Source: Didymodactylos carnosus (lineage: Eukaryota; Rotifera; Eurotatoria; Philodinida; Philodinidae). Taken from it: a stretch of 64,000 nt of DNA. The notes under the pieces were generated by a model. That model worked only from the letters and a program-made list of their open reading frames with translations. It was not told where the DNA came from and searched no databases. The position numbers and the translations under genes were made by a program. Below are positions 1 to 12,259 of this stretch, piece by piece (the first letter of the stretch is position 1; the number at the start of each line of letters is the position of its first letter). Location of the stretch: the NCBI GenBank assembly GCA_905250885.1, contig CAJNOQ010000070.1, positions 1 through 64,000 of the forward strand. The letters run 5' to 3'.

Positions 1-198
1 AACCACGAACACCTATGAGACTTACTTTATATTACGTTAGATAACATATGAAAAACAAAGTGTGTAACAGAGGCCTGACTTGCAGCCAACGAAGCAGAAC
101 CAAAGGAACAAAATCATTCAGTTCCGCGTCATTTTCGTTGCAAACATTTCGTATTTTTATCCGACGAGTTCGACGTCAATTATGTGTTCTTCGCTTTT

Positions 199-619
199 CT
201 ATTTGATAAAGTAGGAAAATCTGACGGTAAAAGAGTTAAACTGAAAATCTTGTGGAAATAGTTCTGTGACTTTTGTGAACAGAATCTGATATGCTTGACG
301 TATAGTCGTCGCACTAGTTGCTTGTTGAATATCTTTCAATGGTCTCTCTTTACCACACGCAATCGCAACCATATAAATGCAGGCACTAACAATGGCTGTT
401 GTGATCGACTTTGTATATTACATAGTTCTGATGCTTTTTCTGCAATATGCTGAGCAGTTTTCCGGATTAACCTTTCCTCCTTAAATCCAAGATGATTACA
501 AAAACGTGGCACAAGACTTTTCAAATCCGTTGCCTCGGGTGTTTTTGATAAAGTTTCAATTAGCTGTTTATAACAACGTGCAATCTCTGTCGTTGATGAA
601 TGTGAAATTGCACATATTT
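199..619 (-). pseudogene. GTF2B: TFIIB (general transcription factor IIB) C-terminal half, frame-broken copy
   Basis: Read on the minus strand from an acceptor (ttttag, 620-625) this encodes ICAISHSSTTEIARCYKQLI, then LVPRFCNHLGF, KTAQHIAEKASEL, IYMVAIACGKERPL and ATTIRQAYQILF, ending in a stop at 199-201. These match in order the end of the first and the whole second cyclin fold of TFIIB (human [50 protein letters not shown]). TFIIB links TBP-bound promoters to RNA polymerase II in the nucleus. The reading frame shifts once, near 395-405, between the AEKASELCNIQ part and the SITTAIVSACIYM part, so this copy is probably a pseudogene or a sequencing error. The zinc ribbon and first cyclin fold are not found upstream, where a decayed Helitron helicase lies instead. 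The C-terminus after FPQDFQF is unlike the usual TFIIB end. Confidence 0.8.
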
Positions 620-1189
620 CTAAAATATATCATAGTGAATATCACAAGATAGTTTCCCTAGATTTGGTTGTATGGGTTACTTGGTCAAATTGATACCGAA
701 AAACACACTAGAATGCTTAACTTCTCTAATGTGAGATGAGATTATCACACAAGTCAATCAAAGTGCTTAAGATCGTAGACCTTGTTGATCTTGAGCTGGC
801 GAGATACAGTTTTCGCATATGTTACGGATAATGAAGTTTAGATGGATCAGTCAGATCGACCTACTTTGAGAGTGCTCGCGCCTTTGTCTGAGTACAACTC
901 AAAAAAAGGAACCATTTCGAGGTACTCTTTCTTTTGTTGACATTTGTTCACTTCTATATTTCCCTTTTCAAAATTTGTCACGTGCACTAGCATATTGTCG
1001 TTTCGAACAACAATTGTCTTCATAATCAGACATCTACCGGCTATTCTTGATTTCGTGGGGCTGTAGAAAAAACGTGTAGTATAAAAAAGTAGTATAAAAA
1101 ACGCACAATAGATCCTGGTGTTCTTTGTTGGAATGTTGAAACAACACATTTACAAAATTTCTTTGAAAACAATATTTTTAGTTTTATTC

Positions 1190-2515
1190 CTTTCACTGTT
1201 TTTTTTCTTCTTTGATGACTTGTACCTTGATAGACGTTAGTGAGTGAGCTCTTGAAAAAGCAACGTACAATTGTCCATGGCTGAAAACTGGTTGTGGTAG
1301 AAGTAGTCCCAATCGATCAAATATCTGTCCTTGTGATTTGTTGATTGTGATAGCAAATGAAAGTCCAACAGGAAACTGATGTCTACGTAATATAAAGGGC
1401 AAAAATTATCAGACGGTGTCAAAGTAATTCTTGGTATTAGAACTCGGTTTTCTTTGTTAGACCCAGTTGCCACTTCAAAATCAATCGTGTGAGTTTGTAA
1501 ACGTCGCACAATCAGCCGAATTCCCATTCCATAGGTCTTGAATAACATCCAAATTCCAAAGAAGCATAAAAATTGCACCGATCTTTAGTTTAAGTTTATG
1601 AGAAGGCATTCCTGATGGTGTGAGACTGTTCAAAAACTCTGTCGGATAATTAGTTACGTCATCCCCATCATCACACTCTGTTTCATCCACACTTGTGTAC
1701 AGTTTTTCTCTGCCTGGTAGCCGTTGAAGAAGTTCATTTACCAGGAGAGAATGTTCATTTTTGGACAGAGAATTGTTCTGTTGCATAGTGCTGGAACATC
1801 TTCTATCGAAATGTGTTGGCGAAAATATCTCGTCGACCAAATTACTGTCTAATATGCAACAGCTAGGCAATTCGATTTCGTAATTGTCGTTTGATGGTAA
1901 TTCACCATTGTCAATTTTAATCGGCCACTTTGAGAACTCTTCTTCATCTGGTCCTATTCTCATGTTCTGGTGTAGATGCACGCTCTTGAAGGAAGGCCAG
2001 AGGTCAGAACGTTTGAAACTTGCTGCAATTAATTCTGATCTGTTTGGGAATCGAATCACTGGAAGAACTTGACGGAAATCTCCACCGAGTATTATACTTT
2101 TTCCTCCGAAAGATGCATTGATGTTCATTATGTCTCTCAAAAAAACATCAACTGCTTGCAGAGCGTACGACAGAGCCACCGCCGCTCGTCCCAAATGAAA
2201 ACGTCTGTCTTTCTAATTGCTTCAGGTTCCTTGCTGTTTGGCCGAATACTGAATGTAGACGTTTCCAAGATAGATACAGGAAGCTTGAAACGACTATGTA
2301 TAGTTCTTCCTTCAGGCAGTAAATTTGCGGCAATCCCTGTCCATGCAACTGACATAACATAGACGTCTTTTCCCATTAATAAATGGTACAGGGTGTTATA
2401 AAGGTGGGTTTTGCCTGTACCTCCAGGCTGATTTATAAAGAAACATGAGCCAGCGGTGGTTGATTGTTTATGATAAGCTGCAAGAATCTGATCCGCTGCT
2501 AAACGCTAATCTTGA
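1190..2515 (-). mobile_element. Decayed Helitron-type PIF1 helicase fragment
   Basis: The minus strand carries the helicase half of a Helitron (rolling-circle DNA transposon). In order: Walker A PGGTGKTHLYNTLYHLLMGK (about 2370-2432); VAWTGIAANLLPEGRTIHS; TDVFIWDE (Walker B); GGDFRQVLPVI (about 2060-2100); then the C-terminal PIF1 signature INKSQGQIFDRLGLLLPQP and HGQLYVAFSRAHSLTSIKV (about 1220-1340). The pieces lie in different frames, with at least three frame changes and one stop upstream of Walker A, so the copy is dead. No Rep (HUH) nuclease domain is visible to the right, where the FAD monooxygenase begins. It is therefore a truncated element. A TFIIB fragment lies downstream on the same strand. 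The element ends were not resolved. Confidence 0.85.
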
Positions 2516-2615
2516 TTCAATGTTATACATCAAAACACTAAAGAGATATCTAAAAAACAATTATTTTTCTTCTATTTTTAAATGAATAATAGCAATAAAT
2601 AATAAAAATTTGCTA

Positions 2616-3749
2616 TTAATGCGCAATCCCACTACGGGTTTGTGGTGAATAAACGTGGGTATATCCTGAAAAGAGTTTCTGAGCGCTGATAATGTATGGG
2701 CGCATCAGTGCTTCGTATTGTCTGAAGGCTTCCGTATGATCTTGATGGCGACCAATCTCACCAGCAAGGATGTAAGCGCCAACAAAAGTCAGACTTGTTC
2801 CCATATCACTGATTGGCGAGGCACAATAACCTGCGTCACCCACTAAGGACACTCGTCCCTGTGACCATTGATCCATTTTGACCTGCCCGATAGCTTCAAA
2901 ATAAAAATCATTTGAATTCATCAGCCCACTCAGTATTCGAGGTGTTTCGAACCCTGCGTCTGCGAATATCTTTTGTAGAAGCTCTTTTTGCATGTCTGGA
3001 TCGAGATCTTCGTAGCCACGTTGAGAGCTGCGAAATGACAAGAATGCACGCGTTGTGCCCTGATTATCTGGGCGGATCAGCACCGTTCGTCCTTTTGGGG
3101 CATTGTACCAACGTGCCCAAGTGCCATCTGACTGACTGTAGGGAATAGTAAAATATGCAGTATACATATTTAAATAATGGATTGGCGACTTATCACTGAA
3201 GACGAGACGTCGAGTTTTTGATCGTATGCCATCAGCACCAATTACCAAGTCGAACTCGCGAATATTGCCACTAGCAAACGTAACCTGCACATGATTTCCT
3301 TGATCGTTAAGGGATGAAGGATGGTCGCGAAAGATATACTCGGTATGATTACGGCTCTTCTCGTAAAGTATATTCACCAGCTCACCACGAAGTATTTCAA
3401 TGTCGGCGACGAACCCTCACCCACCAAAACTATCCACGCCGAATGCGACTCGTGTGCGCCCTGCGCTATCGACAAAGGCCAGTCCGTCCTCTCTAGCGAT
3501 CTTTTCGCGAATTGTGCTGTCGACGCCCATGCGCCGTACAACTTCTCTCCCTGCACCGCGTACGTCGATAGTTTGACCAGCTGTACGTAGTTGCGGCGCA
3601 CGCTCAACAACCACGGGCTGCACACCAAAACGATGAAGGAAATATGCTAGGACAGGACCGGCAACGCCTGCGCCCACAACAAGAACACTGCGGTTTCCCA
3701 AGGAATTCTTTGAAGAATATGACAATGAACGTGACACCACGGAACGCAT
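2616..3749 (-). CDS. FAD-dependent monooxygenase (TetX/salicylate-hydroxylase-like), interrupted by one in-frame stop
   Basis: An intronless minus-strand frame of 377 codons. The Rossmann FAD motif VLVVGAGVAGPVLAYFL is at residues 23-39, followed by VVVERAP and the IDVRG motif. The second FAD/NAD(P)H motif DLVIGADGIRSKTRR and the ribityl-binding motif VSLVGDAGYCASPISDMGTS are both intact. Members of this flavoprotein family hydroxylate small aromatic or polyketide-like compounds using NAD(P)H and oxygen; the substrate here cannot be predicted. A TGA at 3417-3419 falls after SFGG, exactly where the family reads on to GFVADIEILRGELVNIL, and the same frame stays open on both sides. The gene is therefore either a recent pseudogene, a polymorphism or a base error. 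Base composition is near 50% GC in an AT-rich region, and the lack of introns points to horizontal acquisition from bacteria or fungi. Its left neighbour is a Helitron relic. Confidence 0.85.
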
Positions 3750-4700
3750 TTTTTCGCTAATAACAGTCTCTCAAAGTGAAACATAGATTACAAATTCGTT
3801 TCTTTGATATCAACGCTCCTGTATACTCTTTAAAAAAGGTGAGGAACATAAGAAACGTGTGGGCCAATCGTCGTCGATAGGAATCTAAAACAGGGGACAT
3901 TCAGGTACTTTTTCTATTGAAGTACCTTAAAGTACCATAGTGAAGGAATGTCTATATGCAAAACAGGAGCAAAACTGTAGTAGTATTCGGAGATTTTAAT
4001 AGAAAATATACTGATGCATAGATAATAATATAAAACAAAAGTTATTATGCTTGTTTTTATCCATATAATCTCCACAAAACTATAAAATTGAGTCGATTGA
4101 AAGTTTTGATTTGACACCCGATATATTACATACTCACCGGACACAGTTATCTTCTATCCGGCTGTAACACTCATTTCCTGACAACATTGTATGTCATGTG
4201 TTTCATGTTATCGACGAGTTTCAACAAGCATGATATTTTTTGCAATTAATAAAACATGCGAGTTTTACTTATTAAACTATTGGGAAACTCAATCGGTCGT
4301 TCATCAATACGTCACGTATATTATTCATTAATTCTGAGCGTCTATTAGTTTCTATATGTTTCAATAATATAGATCTAGAGTAAACTCTGACACGTTGAAC
4401 TATTTTCTCATTTTAAGACTCGTCGCGGTCATTTACTTCACAGTGATCATTCGTAAACGAGAAACATATTTCTTTTACATTTTCGAATAATCCAGGATTC
4501 GTTTCTAGATATTCGGACACAGATCAGGCATACCGAATCATAGGCTATATTTTCGAAGAAAGCTGGTTATGTATAAGAGAATTTAGTTTAATTATATTAT
4601 TTCGCTCACTAATGTTTTTGACTGCGTAAAATAAACGTTAGATCAAGAAACGAAAACGAGAAAAGACCAATCGCTTAGGCAAAAATGTAAAAATTCGGTT

Positions 4701-4976
4701 ATTCATTCATAGCGGCGGTACCAGGAATTGTAGCCAAGGTGGGCTCAGCCCGACTGTACTCGGAAAGGAAAAAGGGTAGTGTTTATTTAGAAAGAGGAAG
4801 TGTAAACGAAAGAAATATCTGGTTGGTTCGTTAATGAAACCAATTGAAAAGCATGCAAATCCTTCTCTACACTTAAAAAGGACATACTGCGTGTCCTGCG
4901 AGAAAATGTGACTGTTTTTCAAAATTCTAAAAATTTTTCAGGGTGGGCTGAGAATGGTACCGCCACTATTCATTCA
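4701..4976. repeat. MITE-like element with TIRs and 9-base target duplication
   Basis: The ends tagcggcggtacca (from 4710) and tggtaccgccact (to 4967) are inverted copies differing at one internal base. They are flanked on both sides by the direct repeat attcattca (4701-4709 and 4968-4976). The inner ends also share an inverted GGTGGGCT motif. This is the structure of a small non-autonomous DNA transposon of 258 bases. No transposase is encoded. The duplication is partly a simple repeat, so its length is uncertain. Confidence 0.7.
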
Positions 4977-5806
4977 GTATAATAGCTAAAAGTCTGAATC
5001 TTTTGGAATTATTAGTAGATAACTAGGCAGCGATGAGGAAAAGTTAGAGCTCTACAACAGCTCTCTCTCGCTGTTTTGACTGAGTTATAAAAAATTTAAT
5101 GTTAGACATCGCCCTCCTCGTCGAAACGAAAAAATTCAATAACTCTTGAAGGAACGGGGTGGGGCACGTATGGTTGTTCGGTCGTTAACTGCTGCAATGA
5201 TTTCTAACGGATGGTCCAGAATAAATCGGTTACTTCGTATTTTGCTTAAGAGAATTGAGAGATTTATATATTAACTGTCTTTGAACGTTTCATTAAATCT
5301 GGATTAACCAAGTGTTAATACAGTTTAGAAACTAGTACACACAATAGAAAGTTATACTTTTTCTTTAAGAATAATAGTGTTACCATTTCCTACTTTTTTT
5401 TACCAAAAAAGAATAAGTTTGAGAAGTTCCAACACAATAGTTTATTTGCTTTGTCCTATCGTGTCAAATGAAAAAAAAAGCAAGGAAGTTAATAGTGAAG
5501 TTAAAACCTATACTAGAGAAGAAAAGAAAAATGGAAGCATTTATGTATAAGCCACATAATAATAATATTATAAGAAGAAAAAAAAATGGACTTTTTTCGA
5601 CTTTGACCTGAAAGGGTTATTTTTTCAATAAAAAAGAAAAAAGACAAGATAGCACGTGGCATAGAAAATCGTTAGTTTTTTCGTTAATAAATATAGGATA
5701 AAGAACAAAAAATACGGCATTATTCCGAAATAAAATAGAAAAATCGTTTAAACGAATAAGTACGTTATGCGATATTAGTCATTTTTTTTTAAACAGAAAT
5801 TTAAAG

Positions 5807-5964
5807 GATCCCGACGAAAATGCACAATGGATCTCGTATAGTATAAAAAACGCACAATAGATCCTGGTATTCTTTGTTGGACTTCTCGCTTTCATCTCTC
5901 GCTCTGCCTTTGATCTTATTCAAATTTTCGTATACGAGATCCATTAGGTACTTTCATCGGGATC
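5807..5964. repeat. Short MITE-like element with 34-base TIRs
   Basis: Positions 5807-5840 and 5931-5964 form inverted repeats identical at 29 of 34 bases (GATCCCGA..GAAA..ATGGATCTCGTATA). The whole is 158 bases long. Its inner part (5840-5881) matches 1091-1132, just downstream of the Helitron helicase, with a single difference in 42 bases. No target-site duplication could be defined. Confidence 0.65.
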
Positions 5965-7947
5965 TTTTCTGATTTTATCCTGTTTTCTTCCCTTTCTTTG
6001 TTATGTTATTAATCTGTTTTAATAACAAAAATAGTTTTCTCTTACATGTTTTGTTAAGTATCAGAATCATAAAGAAAGTTGAAACTGCATTAAACGTCTT
6101 GACGTATTTTTATTAATTTACGTTTTGTCTGTGAAAAAGTAGATCTTTCTTTTTTCTCTTTCTAGAGATTATTTAAGAATAGTGAGATTGAATCAGACAG
6201 TTACGATTACTTAACACTTATAGACTCTAGAAACCTGTTACTTTCTTATTTTTAAAAGTTTTTTGTTTAACATCAGTCATAAAGATGATGAAACTGTGTG
6301 AGGAGTAGATGCTTTGTGTATCGAAGCATACAATGACATTCAACTCAAAAATAGATTTGGGCAACATATGCCTGATGTAGTTTTCTTTCATAATTTTTAT
6401 TTCTACTCACATAAATTAAAATGAGTTTAACATGAAAGTTTAAAATTGTACTAAATAGATAGAGGTGTTCTTTCGTTTCTTTATACATCAAGGTAAAGTT
6501 AAGTTTTATTATTGTATAAAGGAAACAGAGTCTATAAATACTTGAAGAATGAGTGAACAGAACTTTTTTCTACGTTTCTTTTGACAAGACAATGCATCAT
6601 TGTTCATTGTATGATGATGACATGTAGAATATGAAGCGTCCAAGGTCTATTATTGCATATTTTAGATCAAGAGTAAATATAAAAAATAAAAAAAAATGAA
6701 AAAAAAAGAATGAGAAAAAGAAATCGGTTTATTTGTTCATACCATCGTATTAGTCTAAACACTGACATATATGAAAGAATATATATTGAAAAACAAATAA
6801 TCGTTTATAATAACATCTAAATAAATAAATTAAGAAGTAAGATTAGATATTTGAATTTTTTTTATAAGGGGTAATATTAATAAATGTATGTTTTTCCCTA
6901 TAAATTGATATCTTTGCATCAAACTAAATCATTGATCTATTGGACTCTGTTGAAACAGTGTTCTATGATCGAAAAGAATTTATTTTTTTGAAATTTCAAT
7001 CGTTAATATCTCTAGAGAAATAAAAAACGACAATTACCTTCGAGATTATTTAATAATCGAAGTTCGTTGAACTTTCTATGACCCTATCTATAATCAGTTA
7101 TAAGTAATATCTGTTCATCTCCAATTCTATTTGGCCCTCGTAATTGAAAGAATATTTTATTAGGAGAAAAAATTCTATGGAATTATTGTTATGCAAAAAA
7201 GTTGACTAGTACTCGCATGTTGTGTGAGTCTAGTTTTAATAAGCGCGTCTGTTGAGAAGTTTATTAGTATTATTCAACAACTGTCGATTTGTCAACAATA
7301 TTATCTCGATTTTTTCTTGTTGTTCAAAGATGAGTATAACATTTGTTCACTTTTTTCTTGCATTTAGCCATATGAATTTAAACATTCAGATTAAAATTAT
7401 TTTTTGCTTTCGGTGATCGAATTTCATTGAATTTTTTTTCTTCTATTATTCTTTTTTCTTTCGTTTTTGTTATCATTATTATTTATTCCATCGCAATAAC
7501 GTTCAATATATACAAAATTTGAAAGCTTAAGTGAAATACATATCGTACAAAAGAGAGAAAAAAACCCACAAGCATCGAGTATCTTACGGAAGAACATTTA
7601 TATACATATCATAAGACGAATTGTAACTGAAAGTTTATATGTATACAAATACTGAGGAAATTACAAACTGAAGATTCATTGTATATAATTATTTACAGTG
7701 ATCAGTAGAACAATATTTGTTTGAGGTTTCTTTTTTTTCGTTGTAGAAGATTGAATAGTTCGCATCTTCAATGAGAAAATTTTCTGCAAGTATTCTGCAT
7801 GTTGATTACTTCTTATATTTTGTACAAATGATTAGATCTTTTATGTTTATAATGATTAGATGAGATTCTAAATATTAATTCATTTGTTCAATATCAAAAT
7901 CATTTGATAAATATAGACATTTGACATTGATATATTTGAAAGATTCA

Positions 7948-8047
7948 GTCCCGTTTCGTCGACACTCACTCTCACACCGTCCCTTCCGCCTTTGAAATTC
8001 TGTGATGTATATTCTTTGAAGTATCCGATTTGTCGACGAAACGGGAC
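7948..8047. repeat. 100-base element with perfect 17-base TIRs
   Basis: The sequence gtcccgtttcgtcgaca at 7948-7964 is repeated perfectly inverted at 8031-8047. The 66-base interior is not self-complementary. Both flanks contain atttgaaa close by (around 7934 and 8053), which might be a degraded target duplication. It looks like a tiny MITE. Confidence 0.6.
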
Positions 8048-11000
8048 GATACCATTTGAAATGAGCTTTAATTGAACATAATTATTTTGTATTTATTTCT
8101 ATCAATGTTCACAACTACAATGTGAACATCGTTTTATTAAGGAAATTGTTCTAGTCTTTTTCAGATAATGGCTAACGTCGAAGAAGATTGCCGTTTCAAA
8201 GTCAGCTTACTTTTGTGGTTTAATTCAGTTTTTATAATGCCCTTTTAGTTCACTAAGAGATATATTAGATTTGGAGAAATTCTGCTTTATGCAGAACCGA
8301 ATAATGATAAGAAAAGCCACTATTATACTCATCGGACATCTGCTAAGTAAGAATCTGGTATTTTTATTCGGTTGAATGAACAACTTGAGCATAGAGTGAT
8401 GATAGTCAAGTGCGTGCAATGTATGTGTGTGTTTTTATTCTCTTATTGCATAATTGATTATACGTTCAGATCTAAGTATTAGATATCACATGATCATTCT
8501 GAAGTTTTGATATTATAGTGATTACATAAAAAAGAAAAAATGTTGTTCAGATTTTCTTTCTCCTTTTCTTGAATACATACAAATATCTTTAAACTTGACG
8601 GTTAATCACAAACATCGTGAACTAGAAAGATATTTGTCTAAAACACATTAACATAAGTCTACGAACGTGTATATTTATTTCAATCGAATATTGTTTTTGT
8701 TGTATGAACAATTTGATCACTTTAAAAAAAAGAATGTTTTTCTTCTTTCTTATCAAATATTTAGTAAATCTGTTAAATTAGCATTTATACTATACACGAT
8801 ACATGCGTGCAAAGTAAATGACGAAATATAGCGTGTACATAGAGAACGAGAAAAAAAATAAAAATGAAATGTCAGATCTACAATATAACCTTATAAATGT
8901 TATCAAGACTAAAGAACAAGAATTTTGCGCAAAGATTGGAAAGTCTTTTAAGTGGAACGATGCTCAGATATATAAGACTGTTATATGTATCGATAGTTAC
9001 CAGTTTGTAGAAAATGCGTTTTTTGTTGGAAAAAAAATGCATAAAAGTAGTCATTACTATTTAACAAAAACCATGCTCGTATTAATGTGCCATTTTCTCG
9101 ATAAAACTGGAATGATCATTTACTTTTTCGACTAAAAACGGTATGATGTCGTAGAAATTCGGTCTGAGATTGAACTTCCGAGACTTCTTGATTTGGTCTT
9201 TTCCTTGTGTTCATTTTTGTTTACAATATTACAAGATGTAAAAAGAATACTATAATATGTTCTTTTTTTAAACTGCTATTCTTTTCTCAGTGCTACAAAA
9301 GTGACAGCAACGGTACGGGAATCGTCTGACTTTTTTTCGTAAATTTTAAAGTACGACTGAGTCAGTTGTACACAAGTCTTCAGTGTTGATATATTTCATG
9401 CCTGTTTTAATAAAAAGCTAGTACTTATCATTCATTCATACGACGGAAATACAAAACCAATAGAACGCTAAGAAATGGCTTGACGCGAATATTTCTTGAA
9501 CTGCTACCACTCGCATACATCTGCATTACGAATCTTTTAGAATCATAACAGATATAAAAACAAAAATTCTTCCATTCTAAACTTTTATAGTGTTAGTTAA
9601 ACCCGTTGATGCCTTATTCTATAGTTTTTGTATGATTCACAACCTAATGAGGTATACAGCATTAGGTGTTCGAAAATGTTTTATCAGTTGGAAATCGTTC
9701 GCGCATTTAATCTATTCTAGTAAAATTTTCAGTTTAATGTCGTTCGTAGCAAATACATGAGGTAATAATAATTTTGAAGCAGCAAAAGATTTAGTTGCTT
9801 TTAGAGAAATATTCTTTACTTGTTTTGTTAGAGAGAAGAGTATTTTTTATATGGATTTTAATTGATATTTCTGTAAAAATAAATCGACTATTTTACTGAA
9901 TAAGACGATAGAGAAAGAAGAGTTAGAGTGCGTCTGCCAAGGGCATAGGATTTGTTCCATGGCATGCTCACTGAATATCCCGTTTGTTGATCCAATACTG
10001 AATTATCATTAGTAAGAGGATTGCCAGGATTAACTTTCTGTTGTAGTGTTTGACCCTAATGTGATTAAAGATGTGGTAAATATGCTGATAAATTCTGAAC
10101 TACTGTTTTTTATAGTTCGGCAGTTCACTCAAATGTTTTTTGAAAATAATGTTTAGAGATGTGCAGAGAAAATAGGACACATTTTCTTTACTTCGGAACA
10201 TTGTAAAGAGAATACTAAATATTTTACGTTTTATCTAAACCTTGTTTCGACTTACTGAAGTTTTCTTGACACAGAACAAAACTTCATTACAAAAGAAAAA
10301 ATTAATAAAGTGTATTTCAGAAAAATTTAAGACTTTTTCCATGAGAAAATATTTCATGAATATTTTCCTGTTTCATTTAAAAATTCTTTCACCTTCAGAA
10401 ATAGTAGACTGAATGAATTCAAAATTTCTCGAAATAATTTTTTTCTTTTTCGAGCGCCGAAGTCTGTAACTTATAATACTGAATAACGCACATATGTCAA
10501 CGTCCAATGCTGGATTCAAGCCGATTTTGAGTTGTATCCACATTGTACTAGTGTGAATAAGTCCAGTCTGGGTTAGGAACTGAGGATAATTTTTTATTGA
10601 CCAATATTTTGTCATCGAGCTCGAGTATATGGACATACGTCAGAGGTGAGATTGAAATCTTTAATATGAACTAAAAAAGCTTCGTATTTAAGTTTAGAAT
10701 TCAGCTGAGCTTTTTTAATTCAATTGTTAGTCACGAGAGTGCAAAATAAAGTGTAATCGAAATTATACTTATTTCGTATCGTTGGGATAATGGAACATTC
10801 AATAATCAGATGTTTGTTGCATTACTAGTGTCTAGTAAGAGATAAGTTACCTTTCGTTAGATTAATAAAAAGTATTTTAGTCAAGAACAACAAATAATAG
10901 CAATCTAACAAAACACAGAAATTTATCCTTCATTAGAGCTAGTAGTAAAAACAACACATGATTAATGAACGCCTCATAAAGATTGTTCAATTATCTCTTG

Positions 11001-11117
11001 TGAGCTCGTAGACACATGCCTATTCCTCATGTATGTTGAAAAACATCAGTTGAAATATCACTTCCATCCATCACATGTATTCGGACTCTATAAGACTTCG
11101 AAACGGGTGACTATTAG

Positions 11118-11146
11118 TTCTTACCTGGGTTTAACCCAGGTAAGAA
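11118..11146. repeat. Perfect palindrome, 14-base arms
   Basis: TTCTTACCTGGGTT, one T, then AACCCAGGTAAGAA forms a perfect 29-base hairpin with a one-base centre. It lies about 1 kb upstream of the first dystrophin exon. Function unknown; it could be an operator-like protein site or the relic of an element end. Confidence 0.8.
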
Positions 11147-12183
11147 AGTGTATAGAGAAATATTTTTTCTGTTGAGAAAGCAATATGTCTCCTTCCGCTT
11201 CACTAACCTTGCACGCACTAATTATTTATGAATGAGAACTCGAGTTGCAATCTATTTCTTTTCCAATTCAGAATGATTTATTAGCTTTTCCAAAACCACA
11301 AAAATAAACAACTAGAGCGAATGAAATCTTATACTACAGTGGTATTTAGTGGAATCTGAGCCGACAGAAGCGCTGTAAAAGGTCAAAGGAGGGAGGAGGA
11401 AGAAATTTTCAAAAATCGGAAGTAAATTTTCAAGAAATTCTTTATAAGTTGCTAACATTTTCTTTGCTCGTCTGTCATGATGTTCAACCGCAATAGGTCA
11501 GTACCAACACACGAACTGAATCAAACCGTATGTTATTCCGAATCGAATCGAATCAGGTTTTTCGCGGGCTCTGACCCACATGTGTTTCTGACCGTAAAAA
11601 GTCAGACTGGTCAAATAGAACTGAAAGATATATATTTTATTCATAAAGTAAAAACATATCGTTCGTATTCGTTTCTTTGTGTCGCATATTCCATCAAAAT
11701 ATTTCTTTATTATATTGTGATGCTGAGAAAAGAGATTTCAATCATAAATATGTTTTTCCAAAATATGCATACTAACTAGACCCCTACTCAAAATTCGGAG
11801 CACATTTTTCTCTTATTTATTCTCTCACATGTATACACTTCTCTTTTTTTTGAAAACTCAAGTGATTCTTTACATGTGAAAAAGAATCATACTCGAAGCA
11901 ATGTAAATAGATTTGAGGAACTATGACGAATGAGAGATCCTTCATTCATCTGCCGTAAAGTAGCTTCTGTGTATTTCTTTTTATTTCAGAAAGATTTCGG
12001 TTATATGTGCAAATTACTTTAGAAAAGTCCTATTGATGTTTTAATATGTATCGATACTACTGAACAATTGCAATCGTTAATTCAAGTTATAAAAAAATTT
12101 CGTTCATAGGTCAATTTGATTATATCGACAGATGATCATATATTAAAAAATATAAAAAATATACGTTTTGTTATCCGTTATGA

Positions 12184-12259
12184 ATGGATCGGCAACAATT
12201 CACTTCGCCAGATAATGATGATGTTCAACAATTTCAGCAAATAATTAGAGAAAGAAAAT
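12184..12259 (+). CDS. DMD: Dystrophin alternative first exon 1a
   Basis: ATG at 12184 encodes [20 protein letters not shown] plus IRERK, then one T before a strong donor (GTAAGT at 12260). The exon ends in phase 1, like the first exon of vertebrate DMD. The acceptor before exon 2 supplies AC, making a tyrosine and giving [11 protein letters not shown] across the junction (human [12 protein letters not shown]). The following intron to exon 2 is 7.9 kb. The separate 3-kb-distant exon 1b implies distinct promoters. Confidence 0.75.

Larger units (their letters stand above)
3750..12183. other. Gene-poor stretch upstream of the dystrophin gene
   Basis: No convincing coding region was found on either strand. 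Open frames here are short, low-complexity and match no family I know; the longest, 8818-9135 plus, encodes 105 unrecognised residues. The stretch holds three short inverted-repeat elements (4710-4967, 5807-5964, 7948-8047), a perfect palindrome (11118-11146) and long AT-rich tracts. The dystrophin upstream promoter presumably lies near the right end, but no core element can be assigned with confidence. Confidence 0.5.

Noticed and set aside
847-1149. 100-codon minus-strand frame downstream of the Helitron helicase
   Set aside because: Low-complexity N-terminal part overlaps the repeat shared with 5840-5881; likely transposon tail sequence.
8818-9135. 105-codon plus-strand open frame
   Set aside because: Lysine/asparagine-rich, no recognised family, no splice or promoter context; probably chance in AT-rich DNA.
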